From Astropecten irregularis (lineage: Eukaryota; Echinodermata; Asteroidea; Paxillosida; Astropectinidae), in NCBI GenBank assembly GCA_963971285.1, contig OZ020245.1, positions 25,000,983 through 25,064,982 on the forward strand: a stretch of DNA of 64,000 nucleotides. Reading direction: 5' to 3'. The notes beneath the pieces were generated by a model. It was not told the DNA's origin and did not search any database. It was given only the letters and a program-made list of their open reading frames with translations. Below, piece by piece: positions 35,301-45,363 of this stretch; the first letter of the stretch is position 1; each line of letters starts with the position of its first letter. A program made the translations under genes and the position numbers.

Positions 35301-36709
35301 CACGCTAACTCGGAAGAACGCAAACAACCTCACAATTCAATGAAGCAAAATTATAACAAGCCTGAAATAAACCAACGCCATCCATCCCAACTTTGGCCAA
35401 ATTATCCAGATCTGAACATTTCTTCCTTTCAGAGGAGATTTATGCTGGCATATTTGTCCATTTATTTACAGAAGGAAAACATGTTTGCCACCGTGGCTGT
35501 GGCCTATTGCAGGGATGGTATAGCTTCAGTAACATTATGACACCTGTGTGGGGTTGTGATCAACAATGATTTCATTTGGGATCTTGCTTACGCCTAAAAT
35601 CATAAAAGATATACACGCAAGTTATAATACATATCAGCCTACGGTCCATATCATTTTATGCCAACTACCGAATAATTAACTCACTTTCGCTTGATCGCAT
35701 CTCTACGGCAATCGTTACCACAGATCACAGCAAGTCAGAATGCACAACATAGCAATCATGTGGCGCTGATTATAATGGGCCCAACCTTACTCATCTCATA
35801 CCAGTCAAGGTGTATAACCACTAACTCCCATAATCAAAATGAAAACCAGATGAAAATAAACTCCTCTCCAAAAAGTGCATTGCTCTACTAAACTGTAATC
35901 TTCAAGTTTTGACCAAAGTCTATAAATGGTGTTAATAAAGCAAACAGAAGCCTAATCTTATGTATTATCGTCAAAACGTCCATAATAGAGGACACATGTG
36001 AGGACAGTGCATGACATCCAGATGTATAAACGATGACCAACATTCAGTCAGAATTAATAAAAAGTACAATGCAGTCATGGCCGTTTATATAGCGTATATA
36101 ATTATGTAGGTTCCATCACGGTGATTCATCGGGCCCTTTAATGATGATAAAACACAAGTGCCATGAAATTAAAATTACAAAAGTCACACTATACAATTCT
36201 GTCCTCGAACTTAATTACAACTGTTTTACCGATTAACTTTACCTGTGGGTTTGTTCGTGCATGCGTTTTGCATAATAAATTATCATTAATATCAATCACA
36301 ATGATATCCTATACGGTCTATTCAGAAAACATTGAATAATTGTACAAGTTTGACAATTAATTTTTGTTAATACAAGTAGCTGCAAACTGCTCATCAGCCA
36401 AAAATGACTTGAAATACTGAAAGTTACGAGGGCCTGACGCGTTTCGATCCTAGCATGGATCTTTCTCAAAGTTAGTTAAGTTCACTTCCTCAGATGTATG
36501 ATAATACGATCATCTTACCATTTCCATTCTGCGTGCTTGTTCACCTTCAGTGTTACAAACGCCTCTAAGAGAGAAACAGCCACAAGACACTCCGACAAGA
36601 GGAACCATTTGATGCCCGTGATGTTCACCAGGGCCACCACGGCCAAGGTACCGTGAGCTCCGAAGAGCAACCGGACAAAGATCGCTTTGGACTTGGACAC
36701 GATGGTCAT
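29314..36709 (-). CDS. TMEM26: Transmembrane protein 26
   Basis: Multi-pass membrane protein of poorly known function (in vertebrates a marker of beige adipocytes). Exons: 36709-36519, 31308-31089 and 29970-29314, giving 355 residues (human about 368). Recognisable family blocks are the N-terminal hydrophobic segment with FVTLK and KW at the exon 1/2 join, WFLPSVFLYL, then IGGRWLGPKG..TRDQLSQLLL, TGMAADILEF, IWAWSLLQF, VIMQDGPYLTMRL and FFTAKNGILFLLQVYRLYV. Exon phases join cleanly (191 then 220 nt, then phase 0). Sequon NGT lies in the exon 2 loop. The cytosolic tail is acidic and hydrophilic, ending PTTPVDGF. A TTTATT on the + strand at 29295-29300 gives an AATAAA poly(A) signal about 14 nt past the stop, which would mean a very short 3' UTR. 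Intron 1 is 5.2 kb. Confidence 0.93.
34018..34328. repeat. tRNA-like-ended repeat (family T), reverse copy
   Basis: Begins with the inverse of the conserved middle (CATCCTCTTTGAGTGATC, GCAGCATTGCTAATG). Near its right end is a tRNA-shaped segment, GGCTGGATAGCACAGTTCG to GGTTCGAATCCCGCC (about 34190-34262). In TMEM26 intron 1. Confidence 0.72.
36370..36480. repeat. Q-family repeat
   Basis: CTGCAAACTGCTCATCAGCC, GAGGGCCTGACGCGTTTCGA and GGATCTTTCTCAAAG, shared with 55083-55275. About 40 bp past the TMEM26 exon 1 donor. Confidence 0.55.
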
Positions 36710-37394
36710 CTCGGTGCTGGTGACGATGGAAGCAGTTTGTGGACTTTAGAGGCCCGGTATAGAAGTTGATGAATCGGATATAAAGATAGGAATGGTGTCC
36801 GGGCTAAGTCAACTTGCTGTAGTCAGAGAACTGAAGCGTTTATACGTGTAATGATATAGGCGTGATATACCATAAGGGAATTCATCGCATCAGGTGGCTT
36901 CTACAACGGCCTTCACGGATGAGAAAGCCCTACCCAGTCATATAGCTAGAGCCAATCAAATAGCTACGGTAGCCATTAAATGACACAGATCCACCGGGTC
37001 ACTGACATCACCGTGACGTTGTGATGATCGAGTCACTGCATTTGCTACTCAGATCGGTCACGTTCGTCTATGGAGTCAGCTAGTGACTCGAGGAATGGAG
37101 GTACAGAATTATACCTCCATGCACAAAGCGATTCGAGTTCGACGCTTAGTATGAAGGTGTGTCCGAATCATTCGGCTATCATCGGAGTTAATTTTGCACA
37201 GCTGCAAGCACGTCCAGTGAAGCAGCTAGCAGCATGCAGGACCATTTCACGCCTAGCCAAGTATCCCGGATACCCGGAGACGACGGACCCAGGGCGAGTC
37301 ACAATCATCCTCATTCGAATTTGAGGTTCATTTCAACACCATCTTCTTTAGAATCACAGAGTTTCAGCCACGATTCGTTTTCTTCCTCTTCCCC

Positions 37395-37650
37395 TTTTCT
37401 TTACTTAAGTGGAAAAAAAATAACTAGAGCGGGATTCGAACCTGCGACCCACGGAAACCCGATATCCAGCCCTTTGAGGTGTCCCAAATACATAGTCAAT
37501 TGTCTTGGTTGGTAAGGCAGTCAAAAACCATGAAACCATGCACTCACATACCGCTTTATCTCAAGAGTAATTGAAGATGCGCGCAGCATTAGCAAGGCTG
37601 CAACCTGAGAAACAATGGGGGATCACTCAAAGAGGATGCGGCTTTTTAAT
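37395..37650. repeat. tRNA-like-ended repeat (family T), partial
   Basis: Antisense GCGGGATTCGAACCTGCGAC on the left, then the family middle ending CTCAAAGAGGATGCGGC. About 90 bp left of the 4.08-kb element. Confidence 0.7.
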
Positions 37651-37739
37651 CTGTATAGGCCTACATGTAAACATAAAAAAACCACAATGGAGACTGACTG
37701 GGTTTTGTTTGTACACAGACCTTCCTTCTGAGTCCTTAA

Positions 37740-39021
37740 GAGTGGGTCCACGTAAATACTTCATATTTTTGTCCTCGGCCAATTTTTTTTTTTTTTTTAA
37801 ATGAAAGCACTATGTGAGCAAGCAACAAAAAAATATTTAAAATTTTTCCCAAAAGCCCATTGCCATAGTTACGGGCTATTTCGTGTTTTGGGCATTTTAA
37901 GCCAATTTTAAGCCTCAAAAACGGGTTTTGTAGCTTATTTTAAAATACAACCAAGCTAAAATGCAAAGTTCTGTCACAAAACCACTTATATCATTACAAA
38001 GTATCATCCTTGCCCTTACTTCAGATATTTTGAAAATATTTTAAATGCCATCATTATGCTATTTTTAGAACATGCCTTAAAGCATGTTTTTAGAACTTGC
38101 AAAATTGGCATTTTTACCCAATTTTTGTCTCTCAAAAAGTCAACTTGCCAGGGGTCTCAGAACATTTTCCTTTTGGATTTGTTTAGAGCCAAGATTGGTC
38201 TTTCCATATCTGGTGAGAAAAGTTTGGGGGATTGTATCTTTTGGGGGCAGTACCGCATCAAAAAATGTTATTTTCCCCAAAAATGAAAATTGTGAAATTT
38301 GAGGTTTTCCTGCGGTTTGAAGTAATAATACACACAAAATAAATACTTTGATGAATCTGGAGCCTTTTTTCATTTGTTAAGAGTGAATTGCAGGCATATG
38401 ATTTATTCTAATGGATAAGCAGCATTGTTGTTTGTGGTTTTTTTACCCCCCCCCCCCGGCTCCTACCCTTCTAGTATTCTATTTTCTGATTTTTGTTAGT
38501 GGTATGAAAACAAATTAGCAGTACTTGTCAACTTTGCAAACCATTAAACAGAGTTACAGACTCCAACTAAAGCAGTATTTTCACACTATCTAGCTGCCCC
38601 TTTAAGCGTGTCATCCTTAAAGGTACATCTTTTAAAGATCAAAAATAAAAGAGAAAAGATTTTTAAAAAAAATACAGTTTTTCACTGTTTTTCTCAAAAA
38701 GGAGGCACCGTATACAACTGACATTTTTACAGATGACTGTTACTGTATCTTCCTTGATATTTTTGCCGATGAATCTGTATTTCTTTGACAAAAACCAAAG
38801 TATGATATTACCTTTAAAAACAGCTTTATTGCTTGCAATTGGTAGATGAAATTGTTATGGTACTCTCATTCGTTAAAAGTGAAGTGTGAGGTTTTACTTC
38901 AAAAAGCAGTAATAATATACCCAAAAGGAACACATCAAAAATCTATTGCTTTTTGCAAATCACAATTGTGAATTGTACGCTTGTGAATTTGTAAACTTCT
39001 GAATTTATCCTACTAGCTTGT
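37740..39021 (+). repeat. Left terminal inverted repeat of the 4.08-kb element
   Basis: Matches the reverse complement of 40523-41821 over its full length with few differences. It contains a deleted family A element (38621-38813), a T tract near its outer end, and a 77-codon outward-facing ORF (minus, 38140-38373) with a hydrophobic N-terminus that is conserved in the other arm. Confidence 0.85.
38621..38813 (+). mobile_element. Family A deletion derivative in the left arm
   Basis: TTAA-flanked with about 160 bp deleted on the left side. The same deletion is in the right arm at 40741-40929, so it was present before the arms were duplicated or homogenised. Confidence 0.8.
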
Positions 39022-39177
39022 TAATTTACGCCACCAACAAATCCAGCATGTTTCAGGCTAATTTGTTTTAATTAAAAGGAGGACTTGTTGCGAACTAAAG
39101 CATTATTTAAATAATTTTTTGGAGAAATTACCAATGATGTAACCGACCCCTAAACTCATGTATTTACATGTTGATGA

Positions 39178-40522
39178 TTAGTTGGCAGTTGAGCAGGTGA
39201 AAACATTAACAACTTCTTTCAATTTTGCTTCATAAGCTGACCTCTTGTGCTTATCATGCAGATCTTGCGTGCCAATGTTAAGGTCATGGCAAACTGTTGT
39301 CAACATTTTTAGGCTGAGAGTATGGTGTTTCCCTGATCTGAAGAGTTCACAAATATTATATATGTTGAACATGATTGGATGCTGTAGCCCAACTGTCTCG
39401 AGAACAGACACCAGGAGCTGTTTATGATCTTTGTCTCTGTCCTCCTCTATTGTTGGTCCCACTACTCTAACCTTTGAGGCAAGTCGTCTGAAGTAACTTG
39501 AGATCTGTTGATTGTGCTGTCAAAAACTCTGAAGGAGTGAACTGTCTGTTTCCTTGTGTGTCTTTCTTGGTGTGTATTTCTTTTGAAACAATCGCATGGT
39601 CACATATTGTGCCGCACACTTCACCCACATTGAATTTTTCATTCAGGAACTGTTTTTGATTTTCGTTGAAGGGCTAAGATTGACGACGTTTCTGCACTGC
39701 CCATCCTGCAGGCAGTGTTTGTGACTTTGTTCTAGACACAAATGTAGTTCCAGCTGAGGGCAGCTGCCCTCAGCTGGAACTACATTTGTGTCTCTGCCTA
39801 TTATTACATCCTGCCTAGCCTGCAACTTCTCCACATACATGATTTTCACTTTGTCATGGAGTGTGTGCTTCTCTAACAATCTAGTGTGATTGCCACATTA
39901 CAGATGGTGAATTAATCACTAAATGTATTGTAGGAATCAATGCAGAGGAAAAAGCTCTGGGTGAGGTAGAGCATCTTCGGTGGTACATTCACTTTGTAGC
40001 TTCTCGGGCTGGCTGTATTCTTGCACGCATTTCTTTTAACATGCTCCCTTGCTTTGAAGGGCCTCTTCGAATCATCAGTGATGGAGCTTCAAACCCTCCT
40101 TTGCTCAGTTGCTGAGGTGAGATGATAATTGCTGCTGGTTCAATACCATAGCCCTTCCAAGCATGCACACCACCATCTACATGTGTGTATTCAAAGTTGT
40201 TCAACTGTGTGATATTTTCTATGGGCTTGGTCCCAGTGACTTTCCCTTGGGTATCACAAACATACACCTGGACACCAGCTACTCCTCCATTACTTTCCAC
40301 TGCTCTTTGAAACTGCTCAGGTGTCTCCACATCATTGCCTTCATTTATGTAGATACAGATGTGAGATTTGATTGTTGAAGCCATTCTGTCATAAGCACCT
40401 TTCCCATCTTGAAGTTCTGAGAAGTCATATCGTCTGCACATTGGAGGAACTGCGTGCATTGCCACTGCGGAAAAATACTTCTCTGAGCTTAGGGTGATGT
40501 TGACAGATAGTTTGCACGACAC
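39178..40522 (-). pseudogene. Decayed transposase-like coding remnants inside the long-TIR element
   Basis: The frame at 40522-39989 opens without ATG exactly at the arm boundary and encodes 177 residues, including PPMCRRYDFSELQDGKGAYD and a hydrophilic C-terminus; further fragments follow at 39879-39643 and 39462-39178, separated by stops. The Glu within DFSELQDGKG is in a setting that recalls the last acidic residue of a DDE catalytic core, but this is inference. The N-terminal part is missing and the order may be rearranged, so it is not a functional gene. Family membership needs a profile search. Confidence 0.5.
39734..39793. repeat. Perfect 60-bp palindrome
   Basis: Thirty bases starting AGACACAAATG are followed with no spacer by their exact reverse complement (centre 39763/39764). 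It lies inside the transposase-like remnant and its reading frame runs through it. Confidence 0.95.
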
Positions 40523-41821
40523 ACAAGCTAGTAGGATAAATTTAGAAGCTTACAAATTCACAAGCGTACAAATCACTATTGTGATTTGAAGAAAAAAAAG
40601 CAATAGATTGTTGATGTGTTCCTTTTGGGTATATTATTACTGCTTTTTGAAGTAAAACCTCACACTTCACTTTTAACGAATGAGAGTACCATAACAAATT
40701 AATTTCATCTACCAATTGCAAGCAATAAAGCTGTTTTTAAAGGTAATATCATACTTTGGTTTTTGTCAAAGAAATACAGATTCATCGGCAAAAATATCAA
40801 GGAAGATACAGTAACAGTCATCTGTAAAAATGTCAGTTGTATACGGTGCCTCCTTTTTGAGAAAAACAGTGAAAAACAGTATTTCTTAAATCTTTTCTCT
40901 TTTATTTTTGATCTTTAAAAGATGTACCTTTAAGGATGACACGCTTAAAAGGGCAGCTAGATAGTGTGAAAATACTGCTTTAGTTGGAGTCTGTAACTCT
41001 GTTTAATGGTTTGCAAAGTTGACAAGTACTGCTAATTTGTTTTCATACCACTAACAAAAATCAGAAAATAGAATGCTAGAAGGGTAGGAGCCGGGGGGGG
41101 GGGGGTAAAAAAAAACACAATTAGGCAAACAACAATGCTGCTTATCCATTAGAATACATCATAGGCCTGCAATTCACTCTGAACAAATGGAAAAAGGCTC
41201 CAGATTCATCAAAGTATTTATTTTGTGTGTATTATTACTTCAAACCGCAGGAAAACCTCAAATTTCACAATTTTCATTTTGGGGGAAAATAACATTTTTT
41301 GATGCGGTACTGCCCCCAAAAGATACAATCCCCCAAACTTTTCTCACCAGATATGGAAAGACCAATCTTGGCTCTAAACAAATCCAAAAGGAAAATGTTC
41401 TGAGACCCCTGGCAAGTTGACTTTTTGAGAGACAAAAATTGGGTAAAAATGCCAATTTTGCAAGTACTAAAAACATACTTTAAGGCATGTTCTAAAAATA
41501 GCATAATGATGGCATTTAAAATATTTTCAAAATATCTGAAGTAAGGGCAAGGATGATACTTTGTAATGATATAATTAGTTTTGTGACAGAACTTTGCATT
41601 TTAGCTTGGTTGTATTTTAAAATAAGCTACAAAACCCGTTTTTGAGGCTCAAAATTGGCTTAAAATGCCCAAAACACGAAATAGCCCGTAACTATGGCAA
41701 TGGGCTTTTGGGAAAAATTTTTAATATTTTTTTGTTGCTTGCTCACATAGTGCTTTCATTTAAAAAAAAAAAAAAAAATTGGCCGAGGACAAAAATATGA
41801 AGTATTTACGTGGACCCACTC
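40523..41821 (-). repeat. Right terminal inverted repeat of the 4.08-kb element
   Basis: Inverted partner of 37740-39021. It carries the same deleted family A copy (40741-40929) and the same 77-codon outward ORF (plus, 41187-41420). Small indels separate the arms, for example in the C/G homopolymer near 38450 and 41095. Confidence 0.85.
40741..40929 (-). mobile_element. Family A deletion derivative in the right arm
   Basis: Inverted counterpart of 38621-38813 with an identical deletion. Confidence 0.8.
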
Positions 41822-42041
41822 TTAAAGCTTTCCGTACCAAAATTCCTTTAAAAAAAATGATGGTCAACACCACATCATAATAGAGTTCAATCCACAACTG
41901 AACTTGGTGAAAATCAAGGTGTTCATTATTATGAACAGGTCGTACTATCAATCATGGTACATGTGATATTTCTGCTGGTATAGTTTCTGAACCGAAGGTC
42001 GTTAAAATAATTAACCATGGAACTACTATCAAGCCACTTAA

Positions 42042-42377
42042 AGGTAGTATCATACTTTGGTTTTTGTCAAAAAAAATACAGATTCATGGACAAAAACAAG
42101 GACGATACAGTAATAGTCATCGGTGAAAATTTCAGTCCCATGACGGTGCCCATGCACTTTTGGAGAAAACAGTAAAAAACGGCCACAATATTTCTTTAGT
42201 CTTTTCTCTTTTCGGTCGTTGTTTTACTAATTTCTGGATAAATACACACCATTTCAGACGGAAAATGTTTAACGGTATGTTTCTACCACCACGTACCTAC
42301 CACCATCTCCATACCATGTAAATTATAAATCTGTGAACATTTCTGTTTTGGTGTCTTACCAAAGTATGATACTACCT
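42042..42377 (-). mobile_element. Family A TTAA element, full length
   Basis: TTAA-flanked; lacks the central AT palindrome and has small duplications (ACCACGTACCTACCACC). It lies about 220 bp outside the 4.08-kb element. Confidence 0.85.
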
Positions 42378-44623
42378 TTAACTGAGGTTTGTTTATGTAC
42401 ACATGTAGTTTCTATACACTGAGTGGTGTCCATCAGTCATTCACTTATAACAGCAACACGATTGTGACTTTACAATAGTTATAATTTATCACGATGCTCC
42501 ATTGTAGATCAGGCTCATTTGAATAAATCTATCAACGCATTAATTTACCAACTAAATATTATTCCGAACTCCAAATAAAATGAACTGGAACTTTGAAGAG
42601 TAAGGGACTGTAAAATAGGTTGGTCGCGGTTAAAAAAAACACAAGAAAAAAACCCAGATCTTCAAAAATTCATATTTGGTGGACTATTGCCCTAATATTG
42701 AAACATGTGTAGAAAATAATGATTTTATTACCATAGCACACAAGGCCATAACAATATTTGGACAAGTGACATTGGCGAATTTGCAAGCCATTGTGACCAG
42801 CACAAATGGGGAAAATCTCTTATTATGCTGCAGAAAAGTGGTCCATAAAGGATGACCTAAATCTAGATTTTATTTAAAAACCACCAGGTAAAAAAAATAC
42901 TGTAATAATAATAGCAGGTATTCATAAAGCTCCTTTACAAAAATATCACTGCGCTGTAAAACAAATATTTAGACTATAGCAAAAAGATAAGGAAACGGGC
43001 AATGATAATGTTTAAAGTCGTTTTCTAAAAAAGGTGACACTGCTTTCCGCATGTAGACGGGCATAGCGATCCACCATTTGTCATAGGGATGTTTTGAACT
43101 TCAGTTTTAATGTTTAAAAGTATTCAAATTAAATTCTCATACCCCAAGCGGTACTGCTCGGCTTTCATAGTGTGGACCATGCACATGTTGTTAAGATGAG
43201 GCATTTTTTAATTTTTGCAACAAAAAATGTAGGGCGCGCGGTGCTATGAAAAAGAACTTGCCAAGAAAGGATTATGAGATCATCTCTGTACAGCTGGTCA
43301 CTCAGAGTAACAATAAAAAACCACTGGAGAGTGTTACCATAACTAGCCAAACACCTCAAATACCCCCCCCCCCTCACACACCTGAATTCCCACGTGCCCC
43401 CCGTTTTCCCCATCTTGGCGGTCCAACCGTCCAAGGATAGAATTCCACAACCGTTTGGCAGGACGAAAGAGAATAAAGACAATTATAATGTGTGTGAAAT
43501 CTTATATTAATTGCATTTTACCTTATTGGAGCTAATCCAACAATTGGTTCTATATGGTATCGTCCGGTCATGTGTTTTCACCCGACATGTGTTTTCGCTC
43601 CCCAAATTCGAGTCCCGTTTACCGCGAGATCGTGCAAGATTCTTTGTGATCAGTATCCCTGAAGTGATGACTACACTAAGGGCTATCTCCAACATTCAGG
43701 ATGTTGAGAATAAAGTTTCCAGTCGTGAGTGATACTCAAAAGTTAAAATACTATGTGATTTTGGGTGTATTTACTAATGCATTTTAAGGCTTATGTTCAA
43801 ACGTTTATAAAAGACACAATCTGTGGTCAAATATTCCAAACTAAACTGTCGTCTGCTCAAGCAACTTTCATTCTTCCGATGTCAGACGGCAGGTTATGTG
43901 ACCCTGTTGCGATCTGGGTTTTTATGGCGTGCCAATGAGACAAAAGTGTTAAAGTCTTTCCAGTCTTATCGGAGTGACAGTGTTTTGTTTTTCTTCTTTA
44001 AGTTTTAACTTTAAGCTGATGTATCCATGTTCAGGCCTCTCATAATGATGCCAGATATTATGAAAAATGCTCTAATAATATTTCGCATCAAGATAAAAAA
44101 TTAGATTTATTTTTATTTGCCTTTAAATATGTCATGCATGATATTGTTGATAAATTATCTATAATTCACAATCTTGGAATCAAGACTGTTTTAGAACCAT
44201 TTTAAAATAAACTCAATTGACCCAGTAAGAAGAATCGAGTCAGGACAATATTCCAGCCGTGTTTGAGTGACTAGGTGCGCCATAGCTACCACGATGTCAA
44301 TGAACTTTGCCACTCAGCCAAGGGGGTGAAAACACATGACGTCGCGTTTACGTAGCGGAATTGGTGTCCCTGTAAATGACGGACAATATTTTCAAAGAAA
44401 AGACTTAAACTTCGAGGATTTTTACAGATAATAATCTGGAAGTGTCCAGTTGAAAGGTGTGAGGAGTGATTTTCTGATATTCCATTTCGTTTCCATTTTT
44501 GAGAAACTTTCCTGTTATCGGAGCGAAAACCGATAACTGCAGGATAGGCCTATAACTATTATAACTAAGTATAACTAATAGTACTGTATTTAGGCCTAGT
44601 AAGTGAACTAACGCTTTCGAGTC

Positions 44624-44840
44624 AACTCGTACCTTTGCCAACTCGTGCCTTCGCCAACTCGTGCCTTCGCCAACTCGTGCCTTCGCCAACTCGTCCCTTC
44701 GCCAACTCGTGCCTTTGCCAACTCGTGCCTTCGCCAACTCGTACCTTCGCCAACTCGTACCTTCGCCAACTCGTACCTTCGCCAACTCGTGCCTTTGCCA
44801 ACTCGTGCCTTCGCCAACTCGTACCTTCGCCAACTCGTAC
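44624..44840 (+). repeat. Minisatellite, 16-bp unit upstream of EIF4A3
   Basis: About 13 to 14 units of AACTCGTGCCTTCGCC (variants ACC, TTT), ending about 450 bp before the EIF4A3 start. All six frames tend to stay open because 16 is not a multiple of 3; the ORFs are not genes. Confidence 0.9.
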
Positions 44841-45240
44841 ATTGAGTTAAGACAACTAGTACCTTCGGCATTAAGTCACAATTATGTCAATTGTTTTCTG
44901 TTGTAGTTGAAATACCATAAAAAGGCAAGGGGGATTGTGATAAGACGATGCAAAGTCGCCATGAGGCATAATATCATTATAATTATGTACCACTGCATTA
45001 GGCCTACTTGATAGTTGATATTTTTCTCCAAAGCCTGGTCATCCCGGACAGAATACAGCCCATCTTCAACATAAACCGAGGGGATTCTTTCCGAATTTGA
45101 CCTCCAAAGATAAAGTGGCTCTTGTCAATGAGTATAGGCCTAGCCTAGACGTACGTGTGCCCTGCCTGAAGCTTTTCGCGTCATCGGCAAACAAAACGTG
45201 GAAGATAAGTCGATAAAAAATAGAGGGCGGGCTTGAACAA

Positions 45241-45363
45241 ATGCGTGCAATTTCAACAACGCAAACCGCGTCGACAAGAAAACGGAGTCAGCATGGCGGC
45301 ATCATCAGTAACGAGGAAGGTTTTAACTCAAGAAGCGACAAATATGCGCTTCGAAACAAGTGA
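45241..45363 (+). promoter_or_regulatory. Upstream overlapping ORF in the EIF4A3 leader
   Basis: An ATG 52 nt upstream of the EIF4A3 start opens an out-of-frame 40-codon ORF that ends at TGA inside exon 1. If transcription starts upstream of 45241, this ORF would compete with the main start. The transcription start is not visible, so the role is conjectural. Confidence 0.4.

Larger units (their letters stand above)
31309..36518. other. TMEM26 intron 1
   Basis: 5.2 kb, AT-rich. Apart from a family T repeat at 34018-34328 and a Q repeat at its 5' end I see no conserved exon or ordered structure. Confidence 0.6.
37740..41821. mobile_element. 4.08-kb transposon-like element with 1.29-kb inverted repeats, TTAA-flanked
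   Basis: The ends GAGTGGGTCCACGTAAATAC and their inverse are each flanked by TTAA (37736-37739 and 41822-41825). Arms of about 1282 and 1299 bp are inverted copies and enclose a 1.5-kb core with minus-strand coding remnants. TTAA target choice is known for piggyBac and Kolobok elements; the superfamily is not settled here. The element lies between TMEM26 and EIF4A3. Confidence 0.85.

Noticed and set aside
44405-44906. Frames with tandem VGEGTSWRRYELAK repeats on both strands
   Set aside because: Artefact of a 16-bp tandem repeat, which leaves all frames open; no splice or start support.
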